Assembly: GCF_003049525.1 (NCBI RefSeq)
Contig: NZ_PYWL01000002.1
Coordinates: 124,001 to 188,000 of the forward strand
Reading direction: 5' to 3'
Source of the DNA: Lysinibacillus fusiformis
GTDB taxonomy: Bacteria; Bacillota; Bacilli; Bacillales_A; Planococcaceae
DNA length: 64,000 nt
Numbering within the stretch: the first letter of the stretch is position 1; the number at the start of each line of letters is the position of its first letter. Under the pieces are notes generated by a model. It was not told the origin of the DNA. It saw only the letters and a program-made list of their open reading frames with translations, and ran no database searches. This document shows positions 1-9,184 of this stretch, piece by piece. The position numbers and the translations under genes are program-made.

Positions 1-528
1 ATCATTGCAGCTTCCCTTGTGCATCAATTAGGAGAGGAGAATGGGGAATACCCTATGACTCGCTCCCTTGCCGCGGGTGGTTTCCGTGATGTCACGCGTA
101 TAGCTTCTTCCAACCCGGTTTTATGGCGAGATATCACTTTACAAAATCGTGATGAGCTACTGACTCAGCTAGAAGGCTGGGAAAAAGAAATGGGCCGTAT
201 TAAGGAATTGCTGACGAATGGTACTTCTCGGGATATTGAAGACTATTTTTCTATTGCCAAAGAACTGAGAGATGAATTACCAATTAGCGCAGGAGCTATG
301 TATACAGCGTTCGACTTATACGTAGATGTTCCAGACTATCCAGGTGTCATTTCCGAGGTAACAGGTTTGCTGGCTGATGAGGCAATAAGTATTACGAATT
401 TAAGGATTGTCGAGTCAAGAGAGGATGTTTTCGGTATTTTGGTCATTAGTTTCCAAAGCGAAAATGACCGTGAACGTGCCGCAGCATGTATTCAAAAACG
501 TGCCAATTTTGAAACGTATATTTCATAG
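1..528 (+). CDS. tyrA: Prephenate dehydrogenase, C-terminal part (5' end outside window)
   Basis: This is the 3' part of prephenate dehydrogenase, which oxidatively decarboxylates prephenate to 4-hydroxyphenylpyruvate in tyrosine synthesis. The frame is open from base 1, so the start lies upstream. Seen: the helical dimerisation-domain segment AAGGFRDVTRIASSNP near the beginning, and a C-terminal ACT domain over about the last 75 residues (LYVDVPDYPGVISEV), the usual regulatory domain of Gram-positive TyrA. The next gene, aroA, belongs to the same aromatic pathway, and the tyrA-aroA-ypiA order matches Bacillus. An internal GTG at base 19 is not a real start, because the sequence before it continues the protein. 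Confidence 0.93.
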   Translation: MIAASLVHQLGEENGEYPMTRSLAAGGFRDVTRIASSNPVLWRDITLQNRDELLTQLEGWEKEMGRIKELLTNGTSRDIEDYFSIAKELRDELPISAGAMYTAFDLYVDVPDYPGVISEVTGLLADEAISITNLRIVESREDVFGILVISFQSENDRERAAACIQKRANFETYIS

Positions 529-530
529 AA

Positions 531-562
531 AAAGAAAGCGTCGGCTTTACGGCGCTTTCTGT
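531..562 (+). terminator. Hairpin between tyrA and aroA
   Basis: A perfect 8-bp inverted repeat (AGAAAGCG 533-540 with CGCTTTCT 553-560) follows the tyrA stop. No strong T-run follows, so it may only attenuate or stabilise the message while aroA is still read through. Confidence 0.45.
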
Positions 563-585
563 CTTCATATTGGAGGGAAAAATTA

Positions 586-1872
586 ATGAGTGAAAAAGTT
601 TTACAATACAATAAGCCATCTTTACAGGGATCACTAACTGTTCCAGGCGATAAATCGGTCTCTCACCGTTCTGTGATGTTCGGTTCCATTGCTACTGGGA
701 CAACAACAGTAGAAGGTTTTTTACTTGGGGAAGATTGTTTAAGTACCATTGATTGCTTCCAGAAGCTTGGTGTGCATATTGAGGTGGAAGGAACGAATGT
801 AACGATAGAAAGTCCAGGGATGAATAGCTGGCAGGAGCCTACTGACGTGTTATATACAGGTAACTCTGGTACAACTACACGTTTAATGCTTGGAATTTTA
901 GCAGGCTCTACAGTTCATTCAGTCATGACAGGGGATGCATCAATCGGCAAGCGACCAATGCGACGCGTCATTGATCCACTGCGTCAAATGGGAGCCCATA
1001 TTACGGGACGTGCAGACGGTCAATATACACCATTAGCCATTCAAGGTACAAAACTACAGGCCATTGATTACAAAATGCCAGTAGCAAGTGCTCAAGTTAA
1101 ATCTGCTATATTACTTGCAGGCTTGCGTGCTGAGGGTACAACGATTGTTAGAGAAACAGAAGTGTCAAGAGATCATACTGAACGAATGCTGCGTCAATTT
1201 GGTGCCGATGTCGAAGTGAAGGATGGAGTCGTTTCATTAGAGGGTGGACAAACATTAAGTGGGACCCATGTTTCTGTACCAGGGGACATCTCGTCAGCAG
1301 CCTTTTTCTTAGTGGCAGGGGCAATTTGCAATACTAGTCAATTAACTCTTGAAAATGTTGGCGTTAATCCAACGCGTGATGGAATTATCGAGGTTCTTTC
1401 AAAAATGGGCGCAACGATGACAGTGATCCCAAATGATGATCGTCAAGCTGAACCGACAGCGACCATTCAAATTCAAACATCTACTTTATCTGGTACAACA
1501 ATCGAGGGAGAATTGATTCCTCGTTTAATTGATGAAATACCAATCCTTGCTTTACTTGCTACACAGGCACACGGTCAAACGATTATTAAAGATGCCGAAG
1601 AGTTAAAAGTAAAGGAAACAGATCGTATTACAGCGGTTGTAACTGAATTAAAAAAGCTGGGTGCTAACATCGAAGCAACAAATGATGGTATGATTATTGA
1701 AGGGCCAACACCATTGAAAGGTGCAAGTCTCAAAACATATGGCGATCATCGAATTGGCATGATGGGTGCTGTGGCTGCTTTAATTACCGAAGGCTCAGTC
1801 ACTTTAGATGATGCACAGTGTATTGCTGTATCGTATCCATCATTCTTTGAACATATTGAGGCAGTAAGGTAA
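586..1872 (+). CDS. aroA: 3-phosphoshikimate 1-carboxyvinyltransferase (EPSP synthase)
   Basis: This 428-residue enzyme joins phosphoenolpyruvate to shikimate-3-phosphate, the sixth step of the shikimate pathway, in the cytoplasm. Seen: PGDKSVSHR at residues 20-28 with the active-site Lys; [43 protein letters not shown] with the catalytic Asp; KETDRI; and GDHRIGM near the end. The RPMxRV and GNSGT forms resemble class II (Gram-positive) enzymes, known for low glyphosate sensitivity; that property is inferred, not shown. A ribosome site GGAGGG lies 8 bases before the ATG. In Bacillus subtilis the same gene is called aroE. Confidence 0.97.
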   Translation: MSEKVLQYNKPSLQGSLTVPGDKSVSHRSVMFGSIATGTTTVEGFLLGEDCLSTIDCFQKLGVHIEVEGTNVTIESPGMNSWQEPTDVLYTGNSGTTTRLMLGILAGSTVHSVMTGDASIGKRPMRRVIDPLRQMGAHITGRADGQYTPLAIQGTKLQAIDYKMPVASAQVKSAILLAGLRAEGTTIVRETEVSRDHTERMLRQFGADVEVKDGVVSLEGGQTLSGTHVSVPGDISSAAFFLVAGAICNTSQLTLENVGVNPTRDGIIEVLSKMGATMTVIPNDDRQAEPTATIQIQTSTLSGTTIEGELIPRLIDEIPILALLATQAHGQTIIKDAEELKVKETDRITAVVTELKKLGANIEATNDGMIIEGPTPLKGASLKTYGDHRIGMMGAVAALITEGSVTLDDAQCIAVSYPSFFEHIEAVR

Positions 1873-1883
1873 CAATTGAAGAT

Positions 1884-1913
1884 TGACTCTCCAAGTTTTT
1901 GGGGAGTTTTTTC
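1884..1913 (+). terminator. Rho-independent terminator after aroA
   Basis: The inverted repeat ACTCTCC (1886-1892) / GGGGAGT (1901-1907), with one G-T pair, is followed directly by a T-rich run. It closes the tyrA-aroA transcript. Confidence 0.8.
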
Positions 1914-1974
1914 TTGTTTCGGTGGTAAATGTTTTGTAGCATAAAGGTATCAAAGAAAGAATAGGTGAATGACT

Positions 1975-3237
1975 GTGAACAATGCGATGACTGAAATGAT
2001 GCAAGCACTTGAACAGGGAGACTTAGCATTAATAGATCAGCTACTTGAAACATTTTTAGTGAAGGAGCTACCCGAGGAAATTTACGCACTTGCAGAAATT
2101 TTTATGCAATATGGGTACATGAAAGAAGCTGACCGCGTTCTGGAGCATTTACAATTTTTATTCCCAGAAGAGGCACAGTTAAAAATAGATCGTGCAAATG
2201 TTTTAATGGAGCTTGGTGATGAAGATGAAGCATTAAATTTATTGCTTGAAATTGAAGAAGCATCACCAGAATATCCTCAAGCATTATTAGTTTTAGCTGA
2301 TTATTATCAGATGCAGGGGTTATTTGAAGTAGCTGAGATACGTATAAATGAAGCACTAGCAATTTTACCAGACGAGCCATTACTGCATTTTGCCAAAGCT
2401 GAGCTGTTATTTGAAACAGGTCGTTTTTTAGAAGCTGCAAGATTGTATGAAGAATTATATGAACAACAAGCTGAATTTGCTGGTATTCATCTTGTGGAGC
2501 GATTGGCGGAGGTTTATCGTGCCGGGGCTGCCTACGAAACGGCATTGGATTACTATTTAAAGGCGCTTGACGATGAGGTAAAACCGGATATTTTATTTGG
2601 TGCTGCGTATTCAGCCTTCCAATCCCAAAAATACGAGATGGCTATTAAACAATTAGAGGAATTGAAAGAGTTAGATCCTGATTACTTCTCAGCTTACTTA
2701 TTGCTGGCAGAAAGCTATGCGATGACAGAGGAAAATCCAAAAGCCTATGCGGCAATCCAAGAGGGATTAAAGCGCGATGAATATGATAAAACACTCTATT
2801 TATTTGCTGGGAAAATGGCATTGAAAAATAGTTTGCCAGTAGATGCAGAGCAATATTTACGAGAAGCAATAGCGTTAGATCCTGAATATATGGAAGCCGT
2901 ATTAGCACTTATTTCTGTGTTAGGTCAACAAGAACGGAATGAAGATGTTATCGAATTATTTGAGACTCTACAGCAAAATGATTTTGAATGGAGCACGTTA
3001 TACCCATTTGCGGCGGAGGCATATGAAAATTTAGAATTGTACGACCGTGCATACGAATTTTACCGTTTGGCATATAATGATTTTAAGGAAGACGCAACAT
3101 TTTTAGAAAAATATGTGTACTTTTTATTAGAGGAAGGAAAACGTTCAGAGGCGAAAGTGGTTCTTGAACAATTAATGAACATTCAACCAGGTGAACCAGA
3201 ATGGCAAGAGAAGTTAGAAGCCTTAGAATTTGAGTAA
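1975..3237 (+). CDS. ypiA: TPR-repeat protein YpiA
   Basis: This is a soluble protein of about 420 residues built almost wholly of tetratricopeptide repeats of about 34 residues, rich in Leu, Ala, Glu and Tyr (for example ALLVLADYYQMQGLFEVAEI). It is acidic, with no signal peptide or membrane segment. Its length and its place between aroA and ypiB match Bacillus YpiA. TPR proteins act as protein-interaction scaffolds; the partner here is not known from sequence. Start choice: an ATG at 1969 lies almost on top of the AGGTGA ribosome site (1963-1968), so the GTG at 1975 is better spaced. The first few residues are therefore uncertain. Confidence 0.88.
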   Translation: MNNAMTEMMQALEQGDLALIDQLLETFLVKELPEEIYALAEIFMQYGYMKEADRVLEHLQFLFPEEAQLKIDRANVLMELGDEDEALNLLLEIEEASPEYPQALLVLADYYQMQGLFEVAEIRINEALAILPDEPLLHFAKAELLFETGRFLEAARLYEELYEQQAEFAGIHLVERLAEVYRAGAAYETALDYYLKALDDEVKPDILFGAAYSAFQSQKYEMAIKQLEELKELDPDYFSAYLLLAESYAMTEENPKAYAAIQEGLKRDEYDKTLYLFAGKMALKNSLPVDAEQYLREAIALDPEYMEAVLALISVLGQQERNEDVIELFETLQQNDFEWSTLYPFAAEAYENLELYDRAYEFYRLAYNDFKEDATFLEKYVYFLLEEGKRSEAKVVLEQLMNIQPGEPEWQEKLEALEFE

Positions 3238-3251
3238 AGGAGGGAGTGGGT

Positions 3252-3809
3252 ATGACTGCTTCTGTATCAGTTGTTGATAAAAAAGCATTTGTTCGATGGT
3301 TTTTAAAAAATTATCAATTGAAACGTCGTGAGTGTGTTTGGATTTTAAATTACTTACTTAGCAATGATGACTTATTAAAACGAATCCGATTCGTGGAAGA
3401 AGCTCACTATTGTCCGAGAGCAATGGTGATGTCAACAGTTGATTCAACAGGTGTTCCTTTTCGTTTCTATAAAGGCAATGTAATGACAGCAGACGCCGAA
3501 AAGTCTTTCCATGATTTACGCTTACACGAGCAAGAAGATATGTATATACAGTTGAATTTTCCAAATATACCACCAAGTGCACAATACTTAGCAGTTCTAG
3601 AAGAAAACCCTTATATGCCAGAGACACTATTAGTTAGTGAAAAAGATCGTTTACTGGCAGAAGAACTGCTTTCCAATAGCTTACTCGTATTCCAAGAAGA
3701 AAAATTACTTGCACAAATTGATGAAGCCCTCGATCAGGGAGATGAAGAACGTTTTTATGAATTGTCTAATTTGTTACAAGCATTAAAGGAAACGGCTAAT
3801 TTACCTTAG
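3252..3809 (+). CDS. ypiB: UPF0302 family protein YpiB (ReoY)
   Basis: This 185-residue cytoplasmic protein belongs to the YpiB/UPF0302 family. Its N-terminal KKAFVRWFLKNYQLKRRE segment is highly typical. Known for the family: the Listeria homologue ReoY helps the ClpCP protease degrade MurA and so tunes peptidoglycan precursor synthesis; the same role here is inferred. An AAGGAGGG ribosome site (3237-3244) fits the ATG at 3252 better than the in-frame GTG at 3246. The gene follows ypiA by 14 bases and is probably co-transcribed with it. Confidence 0.9.
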   Translation: MTASVSVVDKKAFVRWFLKNYQLKRRECVWILNYLLSNDDLLKRIRFVEEAHYCPRAMVMSTVDSTGVPFRFYKGNVMTADAEKSFHDLRLHEQEDMYIQLNFPNIPPSAQYLAVLEENPYMPETLLVSEKDRLLAEELLSNSLLVFQEEKLLAQIDEALDQGDEERFYELSNLLQALKETANLP

Positions 3810-3955
3810 TTATAGGTAAAAATTGAATGTCCTTTACCCACTTCAATATGGTAACATTACTAGTGAATGAATGATTGTTTTCACTTTTAATTGGGTATCC
3901 TATTTGAAGAGTGGAAAAGGGCATTTTTTATTATGCGACAAAGGAGGTTTGTTGA

Positions 3956-4405
3956 ATGTACTTTAATGCAAACGATGTGACATCGTTTTTGGGACAGAAG
4001 GATTTCATCGATACTGCGATAGTTCCGCTCATATCCATCGATTTGGCTCCTGAGAAAATGAAACAAAGTGGTGCTGAGGTAGATTTTCTAATGTCTTTAA
4101 CTTCTTTCATAGAACAACAGTTTAAAGGCCGTTTACTAGTCATGCCACCTTTTTCTTATATGGCTTCTTTAAAAAACGAAGAATTACCGAAGCAATTTGA
4201 AACACAATTACATAATGCTGGCTTTAAGCATGTGTTCTTCATTACTTGTGACCACTCTTGGACAAATATTGGAGATATAGTAAATATTATTTGGTTACCA
4301 GCAATTCCGTTAGAAAGTATGGATGCAGGTGTGAAAAAATCCATTCTCGAAGATCAATTACGACAAGTGGTTCCGATGCTTTCGACCAAATGGGCACAGA
4401 TTTAA
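3956..4405 (+). CDS. ypiF: DUF2487 family protein YpiF
   Basis: This 149-residue soluble protein matches the YpiF/DUF2487 family by length, by its start MYFNANDV with Asp- and Phe-rich beta strands, and by its position between ypiB and qcrA as in Bacillus. No catalytic motif or membrane segment is visible, and no function is established for the family. AAGGAGG (3941-3947) lies about 8 bases before the ATG. The 146 bases after ypiB may carry its own promoter. Confidence 0.8.
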   Translation: MYFNANDVTSFLGQKDFIDTAIVPLISIDLAPEKMKQSGAEVDFLMSLTSFIEQQFKGRLLVMPPFSYMASLKNEELPKQFETQLHNAGFKHVFFITCDHSWTNIGDIVNIIWLPAIPLESMDAGVKKSILEDQLRQVVPMLSTKWAQI

Positions 4406-4457
4406 CAATTAGTTTCAATAAATGTTCACATTCTCCAGCTTTCCACAGAATGCTATA

Positions 4458-4486
4458 TTGACCAAGCTATGGACTTGATATATCAT
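4458..4486 (+). promoter_or_regulatory. Sigma-A-type promoter for qcrABC
   Basis: TTGACC (4458-4463) and TATCAT (4481-4486) are spaced by 17 bases, about 75 bases before the qcrA start. This is the best housekeeping-type match in the ypiF-qcrA gap. Confidence 0.6.
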
Positions 4487-4559
4487 ATATATGTCCTAGT
4501 ATTACTATTTGTAAAAGTATGTCCGTTGGACTGACCTTTAAGTTAGAGGGGGGAAAATA

Positions 4560-5066
4560 ATGAGTAATAATCGAGTTTCACGTCGTCAATTTCTAAGTTA
4601 TACTCTTACTGGTGTAGGTGGATTTATGGCGGCAGGTATGCTAATGCCAATGCTTCGCTTTGCAATTGATCCTGTGCTACAAAAGCATGAGGGTGGAGAT
4701 TTTGTAAAAACAGAGCATAAAATCGCTGACTTGACTGAAGAGCCTGTAAAAGTTGACTTTTCATATGAACAAGTGGATGCATGGTACAAATCACAGGTTA
4801 CAGATGTAGCTTGGGTTTATAAAAGTGGCGATCAAATCATTGCCCTTTCACCTGTTTGTAAGCATTTAGGATGTATGGTTGACTGGAATGGAGATTCTGC
4901 ACACCCAGGTCAATTCTTCTGTCCATGTCACGCAGGACGTTATGAGAAAAACGGGAAAAACATTGCAGGTACACCGCCTCTAGGTCCGTTGGATGAATTT
5001 GAAGTACAAGAACAAGATGGCTATTTAATGATTGGTCCAGCTAAAGCAAATACTCTAGTTAAATAA
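4560..5066 (+). CDS. qcrA: Menaquinol:cytochrome c reductase, Rieske iron-sulfur subunit
   Basis: This 168-residue Rieske protein carries electrons from menaquinol to cytochrome c in the membrane-bound bc complex. Seen: an N-terminal twin-Arg-like motif SRRQFLSY at residues 7-14, then one hydrophobic anchor (GVGGFMAAGMLMPML). Cluster ligands are C100 and H102 (CKHLGC) and C121 and H124 (CPCHAGRY), with C105 and C123 placed for the stabilising disulfide. It opens the qcrABC operon; a GAGGGGGG ribosome site lies just upstream and qcrB begins 19 bases after its stop. Confidence 0.97.
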   Translation: MSNNRVSRRQFLSYTLTGVGGFMAAGMLMPMLRFAIDPVLQKHEGGDFVKTEHKIADLTEEPVKVDFSYEQVDAWYKSQVTDVAWVYKSGDQIIALSPVCKHLGCMVDWNGDSAHPGQFFCPCHAGRYEKNGKNIAGTPPLGPLDEFEVQEQDGYLMIGPAKANTLVK

Positions 5067-5085
5067 GTAAGGGGGTACGACAACA

Positions 5086-5760
5086 GTGCTAAATAAAATT
5101 TATGATTGGGTCGATGAACGCCTAGATATTACACCTATTTGGCGTGATATTGCCGACCACGAAGTGCCAGAGCACGTTAACCCTGCACATCATTTTTCAG
5201 CATTCGTTTACTGCTTCGGTGGATTAACATTCTTCATCACAGTAATTCAAATTCTATCTGGTATGTTCCTAACAATGTATTATGTACCAGACGTTGTGAA
5301 TGCCTGGAAATCAGTTTATTATTTACAAAACGAAGTAGCGTTTGGTGAAATCGTGCGCGGTATGCACCACTGGGGAGCTTCATTAGTTATCGTAATGATG
5401 TTCTTACATACACTTCGTGTATTCTTCACAGGTTCTTATAAGAAACCTCGTGAATTAAACTGGATGGTTGGTGTAGGTATTTTTGGTGTAATGATGGGTC
5501 TTGGCTTTACAGGATACCTATTACCATGGGATATGAAAGCATTATTCGCTACTAAAGTAGGTATCGAAATTGCAGCATCTGTACCGTTTATCGGTTCGAT
5601 GATTAAAGTATTATTAGCGGGTGACACTACAATTCTTGGTGCTCAAACGTTAACTCGATTCTTTGCGATTCATGTATTCTTCTTGCCTGCAGTATTGTTT
5701 GGGTTACTTGCAGCACACTTTATCATGATTCGTCGTCAAGGAATTTCAGGGCCGTTGTGA
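5086..5760 (+). CDS. qcrB: Menaquinol:cytochrome c reductase, cytochrome b subunit
   Basis: This 224-residue cytochrome b6-type subunit has four predicted membrane helices. The four heme ligands are visible as H94/H108 and H196/H211, with the 14- and 15-residue spacing typical of cytochrome b6. C43 (FVYCFGG) sits where b6-type proteins bind the extra heme c by a single thioether. LPWDMKALFA corresponds to the quinol-site loop. The start is GTG, set by GGGGG about 11 bases upstream. It works with QcrA and QcrC to oxidise menaquinol and pump charge. Confidence 0.97.
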   Translation: MLNKIYDWVDERLDITPIWRDIADHEVPEHVNPAHHFSAFVYCFGGLTFFITVIQILSGMFLTMYYVPDVVNAWKSVYYLQNEVAFGEIVRGMHHWGASLVIVMMFLHTLRVFFTGSYKKPRELNWMVGVGIFGVMMGLGFTGYLLPWDMKALFATKVGIEIAASVPFIGSMIKVLLAGDTTILGAQTLTRFFAIHVFFLPAVLFGLLAAHFIMIRRQGISGPL

Positions 5761-5801
5761 TTGTCTTGACGGTTCGATGATCTTTAAAAGGAGGGGACAC
5801 T

Positions 5802-6569
5802 ATGCATCGCGGAAAAGGAATGAAATTTGTCGGCGATTCTCGTATTAAAGCGAATCACAGAATGCCGAACGTTCCAAAGGATTATTCCGAATATCCAGGT
5901 AAGACGGAAGCTTTCTGGCCGAACTTCTTACTGAAGGAATGGATGGTAGGTGCTGTATTTTTAATTGGATACTTATTATTAACTGTCGCTCACCCGTCAC
6001 CACTTGAAGGGCCGGCAGATCCAACTAGAGCATATACACCGCTACCGGACTGGTACTTCTTATTCATGTATCAACTTTTAAAATACTCATTTGCTTCTGG
6101 TCCATACAATGTAATTGGAGCAATTGTAATTCCAGGTCTTGCATTTGGAGCGCTATTATTAATGCCATTTTTAGACAAGGGTCCAGAACGTCGTCCATCT
6201 AAACGTCCATTACCGACAGCGTTTATGTTATTAACTCTAGCTGCTATGTTCTACCTAACTTGGGAGTCAGTTGTTAACCACGACTGGGAAGCTCAAAAAG
6301 CTATGGGTGCAATCGTAGAAACAGTTGAATTCGATAAAGAATCAGAAGGTTATAAACTATACGCTGGTTCAGCATGTATTACATGTCACGGTGAAGGCTT
6401 AGAAGGTGGAGCAGGTGCACCATCTCTAATGAACACGGGATTAACAGCTGATGAAATTAAGGACATTGCTCATAATGGTCGTGGTAACATGCCACCAGGA
6501 TTATGGACAGGTTCAGATGAAGATCTTCAGAAACTTGCTGAATTTATCGAAAGTTTAAAAGCTGAGTAA
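5802..6569 (+). CDS. qcrC: Menaquinol:cytochrome c reductase, subunit IV-cytochrome c fusion
   Basis: This 255-residue protein combines a subunit IV-like part with three predicted helices (LLLTVAHPSP and PDWYFLFMYQLLKYSF, typical of the quinol-site region) and a C-terminal class I cytochrome c domain. The heme-binding motif is C192-x-x-C195-H196 (CITCHGEG) and the distal Met is in GRGNMPPGLW. This fusion is the usual Bacillus arrangement. The cytochrome domain should face outside and pass electrons to a caa3 oxidase or small cytochrome c. AAAGGAGGGG precedes the ATG. Confidence 0.97.
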   Translation: MHRGKGMKFVGDSRIKANHRMPNVPKDYSEYPGKTEAFWPNFLLKEWMVGAVFLIGYLLLTVAHPSPLEGPADPTRAYTPLPDWYFLFMYQLLKYSFASGPYNVIGAIVIPGLAFGALLLMPFLDKGPERRPSKRPLPTAFMLLTLAAMFYLTWESVVNHDWEAQKAMGAIVETVEFDKESEGYKLYAGSACITCHGEGLEGGAGAPSLMNTGLTADEIKDIAHNGRGNMPPGLWTGSDEDLQKLAEFIESLKAE

Positions 6570-6573
6570 TAGT

Positions 6574-6603
6574 AAAAGAGTCAGGAAACTGGCTCTTTTT
6601 TTT
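6574..6603 (+). terminator. Rho-independent terminator after qcrC
   Basis: A hairpin AAAAGAGTCAG / CTGGCTCTTTT with a GAAA loop and one mismatched position runs into an eight-T tract. Confidence 0.88.
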
Positions 6604-6811
6604 CGACCTTGTTATAATATTGGGACTGAAAGCTAGCCGAAAAGGTTCCCTTGTCCTCAGTAATTTAGCGAAAAATGTCGAAAAATAGATAAAAGCGAAT
6701 GAATTCAATCCATTAGCACATATTGAAGTTGTGGAAATAATTTCACCTGGAAATAAGAATTTTCCCTATACATAACAAAGAATTATTAGTAAAGCGCAAG
6801 GAGTTGAATTT

Positions 6812-7408
6812 ATGCAAATAACACGTGCAAATCTTTGGTATCTTCTAAACCATAAGTCATTCTTAATTGCGCTACTTATTATTAATCTATTAGGCACAAT
6901 TTATGGCTATTATTGGTATGGATGGCAGCTAGCCATGACTAAGCCTATTTTTTATATTTTTGTTCCTGATAGCCCGACAGCTAGCTTATTCTTTTGCTTT
7001 GTGTTAATGGCTTGGATTATGGGAAAAAGATGGCCGCTAATGGAAGTATTAGCGCTTGTAACATTAGTGAAATACGGTCTGTGGGCTGATGTCATGAATA
7101 TTTGGACATTAGTTGAAACAGGATCGATCGGTTGGCAAGGTTGGATGCTAGTTGGCTCACATTTTGCAATGGCCGTTCAAGCTATATTATATATGAAGAA
7201 ATATGTATTCACTTATTGGCATGTAGTGATAGCAGCTGTCTGGACGCTCCATAATGATGTCATTGACTATGTGTTTGGACAAATGCCTATGTATGGGGAT
7301 TTAGTCAAGTACACAAGCTATATTGGCTACTTTACATTTTGGTTATCAATTGCATGTATTCTCCTTGCGATTTTCTCAATTAGGTGGCGCAAATATTTGC
7401 CGAATTAG
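6812..7408 (+). CDS. ypjA: DUF1405 membrane protein YpjA
   Basis: This 198-residue integral membrane protein has about five to six hydrophobic helices, many Trp and Tyr, and the DUF1405 look (YGYYWYGWQL, then VPDSPTASLFF). Length and position right after qcrC match Bacillus YpjA, whose role is unknown. AAGGAG lies 8 bases upstream of the ATG. The 240-base gap before it contains the qcrC terminator and otherwise nothing I can name. Confidence 0.85.
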   Translation: MQITRANLWYLLNHKSFLIALLIINLLGTIYGYYWYGWQLAMTKPIFYIFVPDSPTASLFFCFVLMAWIMGKRWPLMEVLALVTLVKYGLWADVMNIWTLVETGSIGWQGWMLVGSHFAMAVQAILYMKKYVFTYWHVVIAAVWTLHNDVIDYVFGQMPMYGDLVKYTSYIGYFTFWLSIACILLAIFSIRWRKYLPN

Positions 7409-7456
7409 GGTATAAATTATAGAATTATAGTATCGAGGTAGAAAGGGGTTAGAATA

Positions 7457-8143
7457 TTGTCAACAAGCATGTATATTGTTTATTTTATTATTATTATGCT
7501 GCTGCCACTTTATGCACAAATGAAAGTAAAAGGCACGTATAATAAATTTGCGAAACAACGTACAATGAAGGGCCAAACAGGTGCAGAGGTAGCGCGTGCG
7601 ATTTTAGATGCGAACGGCTTATATGATGTACGAGTTGTGCCAACACAAGGTGTGTTGTCTGACCATTACAATCCAGCAACCAAAACAGTTGCTTTATCAG
7701 AAAGTAACTTTTATGAAGCGAGTGTTGCAGGTGCTGCGGTAGCTGCCCATGAGGTAGGTCACGCCATCCAACATAAAGAAGCTTATTCTATGCTTACATT
7801 ACGTAGTAAGCTAGTCCCAGTGGCAAATATTTCTTCTAATGCGTCTTGGATTTTTGTAATGATTGGTATTTTTGCAAGTAGTACGAATTTCTTGCTTTTA
7901 GGTATCATATTATTAGCAGCAGGTGTTGTTTTCCAATTAGTGACACTTCCAGTGGAGTTTGATGCTTCAAAGCGAGCATTAGTTCAAATGAATTCGCTTG
8001 GCATTATTACAAATGAAGAAGAACGACCAGCACGAAAAGTATTGAGTGCTGCAGCATTAACATATGTAGCAGCGGCAGCGGTAGCTGTACTAGAGTTATT
8101 ACGTTTAATTTTAATTTTTACGAATATGCGTAGCGATGACTAA
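7457..8143 (+). CDS. YugP-family zinc metallopeptidase, membrane-bound
   Basis: This 228-residue protein has an N-terminal helix (residues 4-22), the zinc-protease motif HEVGH at residues 98-102 (VAAHEVGHAIQHKEAY), then two or three hydrophobic helices and a final membrane segment. This is the layout of the YugP/Zn_peptidase_2 family. The substrate is unknown; a membrane quality-control or processing role is only inferred. A TTG start at 7457 fits the AAAGGGG site at 7442-7448; the ATG at 7469 is possible but too far. It occupies the slot of ypjB in B. subtilis, which has no counterpart here. Confidence 0.88.
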   Translation: MSTSMYIVYFIIIMLLPLYAQMKVKGTYNKFAKQRTMKGQTGAEVARAILDANGLYDVRVVPTQGVLSDHYNPATKTVALSESNFYEASVAGAAVAAHEVGHAIQHKEAYSMLTLRSKLVPVANISSNASWIFVMIGIFASSTNFLLLGIILLAAGVVFQLVTLPVEFDASKRALVQMNSLGIITNEEERPARKVLSAAALTYVAAAAVAVLELLRLILIFTNMRSDD

Positions 8144-8144
8144 G

Positions 8145-8187
8145 AAAAAAACTTGTTATGGTGGTACACCACTATAACAAGTTTTTT
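8145..8187. terminator. Bidirectional terminator between convergent genes
   Basis: A near-perfect hairpin (AACTTGTTATGGTGG with CCACTATAACAAGTT, four-base loop) has A-runs on the left and T-runs on the right, so it can stop transcripts from both the peptidase gene and the YitT gene. Confidence 0.9.
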
Positions 8188-8199
8188 ATCTTCAAACAC

Positions 8200-9069
8200 T
8201 TAATGAAGCGGTTGTTTTTGATCATCAAGAGTGAAGCCTTCTCCTGCCACATCACGTACTTCTATAATAGAAACGAAAGCGTGCGGATCCACTTCATGAA
8301 CAATGGATTTTAGGCGTACAACTTCGTTGCGACCGATCACACAATAAATAACTTCCTTAGGCTGTTTAGTAAAGTGTCCATGACCTTCTAATATAGTGAT
8401 CCCGCGCTCCATTCGTAGGGCAATTGTTTCCGCAATAACACCTGACTTCTCGGATATAATGAGAGCACCACGCGCTGCATAGGCACCTTCCTGTACAAAG
8501 TCAATAACACGAGCACCAACAAATACAGCGACTAATGTGTACATCATGGAACGCGCATCTAAGAATGTAAGCCATGAAAGGATGATGACGATGGCGTCGA
8601 AGACAAACATCGTTTTACCCATACTCCAGCCAAAATATTTATGCCCAAGTCGTGCCAATATATCGACGCCACCGGTAGTGCCACCAAAGCGGAAGACAAT
8701 TCCTAGGCCAAGACCAACGAATATACCCGCGAACAGAGCAACGAGTAACATGTCATCTTCTAAATGAATGGTAAACTGATATTTCTGGAAAATCTTTAGA
8801 AAAAGAGAAACAGATAAAGTGCCAACAAGCGTATAGACAAAAGATTTCTTTCCGAGTAATCGATAACCAATTATAAACATGGGAATATTTAATAATAGGT
8901 TCATTAAGGCGGGGTCCCATCCTAATGTAAAGTATAGTATGAGTGTAATTCCACTTAGTCCACCTTCACCTAGCTGATTTTGAATGTTGAAGTGAACAAA
9001 GCCGAAGCTAAAAATGGCTGCTCCGAGCATTATTGCGATAATATTACGTATTTTAATCTGTTTTAACAT
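8200..9069 (-). CDS. YitT/DUF2179 family membrane protein (YpjC-like)
   Basis: This 289-residue protein has five or six N-terminal membrane helices with the family signatures GEGGLSGITLIL and FRFGGTTGGVDILARL, followed by a cytoplasmic C-terminal DUF2179 domain from about residue 205 (GALIISEKSGVIAETIA). The substrate is not established; transport has been suggested for the family. The start is the ATG at 9069-9067, preceded by AGGAGGT; a longer reading to 9093 would place that site inside the gene. It lies on the opposite strand to all its neighbours and matches Bacillus YpjC by family and place. Confidence 0.9.
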   Translation of the reverse strand: MLKQIKIRNIIAIMLGAAIFSFGFVHFNIQNQLGEGGLSGITLILYFTLGWDPALMNLLLNIPMFIIGYRLLGKKSFVYTLVGTLSVSLFLKIFQKYQFTIHLEDDMLLVALFAGIFVGLGLGIVFRFGGTTGGVDILARLGHKYFGWSMGKTMFVFDAIVIILSWLTFLDARSMMYTLVAVFVGARVIDFVQEGAYAARGALIISEKSGVIAETIALRMERGITILEGHGHFTKQPKEVIYCVIGRNEVVRLKSIVHEVDPHAFVSIIEVRDVAGEGFTLDDQKQPLH

Positions 9070-9132
9070 TTGACCTCCTGTAGTTCCAAACAAATGAAGT
9101 AGTGATATCTATTATCTGACATTTTATTGGTT

Positions 9133-9160
9133 TTGACAACAACGGTGTAAATTATATAGG
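9133..9160 (+). promoter_or_regulatory. Sigma-A-type promoter for ypjD-dapB-mgsA-bshA-cca
   Basis: A consensus TTGACA (9133-9138) is followed after 16 bases by TATAGG (9155-9160), about 25 bases before the ypjD start. Confidence 0.5.
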
Positions 9161-9184
9161 ATGGTAAATAGGAGTGTGATTTAA